Made by a program: the position numbers and the translations under genes
Assembly (NCBI GenBank): GCA_002633005.1
Contig: NMRA01000180.1
Coordinates: 165,057-212,968, forward strand
Direction of reading: 5' to 3'
DNA from: Phoronis australis
Taxonomy: Eukaryota; Phoronida; Phoronidae
DNA length: 47,912 nt
Part shown: in pieces, positions 47,157-47,912 of the stretch
Layout: the number at the start of each line of letters is the position of its first letter
Position numbering within the stretch: the stretch's first letter is position 1
Notes under the pieces: model-generated
The model's database searches: none
Told to the model about the DNA's origin: nothing
Seen by the model: the letters and a program-made list of their open reading frames with translations, nothing else

Positions 47157-47810
47157 ATGTTACCTTTATTGAAGTCATTCAAAACGGGTACTAATAGATT
47201 GTTAAAGCAATGCTACAACTTGCTGTATAATAAGGATGCACTTGGGCAGAAAAACTGGTTCATTGGAGTGAAAAACCTTGTTGTTAGAAACAATATGTGC
47301 TCAAAGTCTGTCCGAGTGTTAGCCAATACTGACTTGATTTATCAGTTCAATTGCCCCCACAACGAATGTATTCGTTCAAACACTGATTGCTCAAGGTATG
47401 TTGGTTATACATGTACAACTTGCACTTTATCTCGCCGGTTATCTATGCATTTACAGAATAGATCAATTAAAGATCACTTCCAAACACTCCACAAACAGAA
47501 AATTTCTCGTTCAGATATTGTTGACAATACGATCGTCAGGTATTTCGAACGTGACTCCTTTCGTTTGAAAATACTCGAAGCTTTAATAACAAGAGCAACG
47601 CAGAGCGTTGAAATGCGCCCACAATTGCACCGCATACGGTATCCTTCTAGGGTTGTTTATTGGTACCATAAAGTGGCCAGTAGAGGGCATATATGTAGTA
47701 TGTTGTGCTTTGCAAAATGGAAAGGCATGGTCCTTGTCTCCTCAATAGGCTATTGGCAAAATGTGAGTAATCTTCATAATACAAGCACATCCTATACACC
47801 AGTTGCTTAA
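47157..47810 (+). mobile_element. Retroelement ORF: LINE C-terminal piece joined to Penelope-type GIY-YIG domain
   Basis: An intact 217-codon ORF starting at ATG 47157. Residues 1-40 (LLKQCYNLLYNKDALGQKNW) resemble the segment after the RT of LINE ORF2 proteins and continue the decayed LINE upstream. From about residue 41 it reads as a GIY-YIG endonuclease of the Penelope-like class. It has IY at 61-62, Cys66-x4-Cys71, YVG at 81-83, RR at 93-94, His107-x4-His112 and a conserved Glu at 141 in KILEAL. The Cys/His pairs match the zinc-finger linker known from Penelope endonucleases. The usual terminal Asn motif appears as RPQLH. No Penelope RT precedes it. The ORF is more likely a chimera of two inserted elements than a host gene. 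Confidence 0.7.
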
Positions 47811-47912
47811 AGCACCACAGAAACATAGAATTAAAAACAAATTTACCAACATACGAGATTAGCACAGCATTAGAATGCCAGAAACAAATTTCTACTTGGA
47901 ACTTTTCCTTCA

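Noticed and set aside
1-47912. CRISPR arrays, tRNA, rRNA, bacterial operon signals
   Set aside because: None seen. The only regular repeats are a microsatellite, N-joined duplicates and dispersed repeats, in a plainly eukaryotic spliced gene.

Overview
The window is eukaryotic genomic DNA, most likely from a marine invertebrate animal. I lean towards a cnidarian or another non-bilaterian or deuterostome invertebrate, but the sequence does not settle this. The DNA is AT-rich, with many GT-AG introns, microsatellites, animal-type retroelement remnants and two single-N joins. No bacterial, viral or CRISPR features were seen.

From about 261 to 41153 the plus strand carries one very large gene of the polycystin-1 (PKD1) family. 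I traced 34 exons by splice signals and reading phase. All junctions are phase-compatible, giving 9915 in-frame nt: 3304 residues plus stop. The 5' end lies outside the window. Domain order is: partial F5/8 type C (discoidin) domain (261-4080), about ten PKD repeats in one 3.4 kb exon (4616-8032), REJ region (start of REJ through 13106), a long helical and Ser/Thr-rich stretch leading to the GAIN region (14845-25099), GPS autoproteolysis site and TM1 (25646-25870), PLAT domain (26397-27566), TM2-TM5 (28284-31126), TM6 plus the extracellular polycystin (TOP) domain (31239-34247), TM7-TM11 channel module (34525-38054) and a short cytoplasmic tail with a possible coiled coil (40026-41153).

The introns hold diverged dispersed repeats, a (GA)n microsatellite, several hairpins and two direct repeats, each next to a single N. 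The larger of these (22365-23928) looks like two alleles of one locus stitched together by the assembler.

Downstream, 42.7-44.7 kb contains exon-like pieces of a possible second small plus-strand gene with an N-terminal membrane anchor. Its model is not phase-consistent and I do not recognise it. From about 46320 to 47810 there is retroelement material: a decayed LINE-type reverse transcriptase, then an intact ORF that appears to join a LINE C-terminal piece to a Penelope-type GIY-YIG endonuclease domain.
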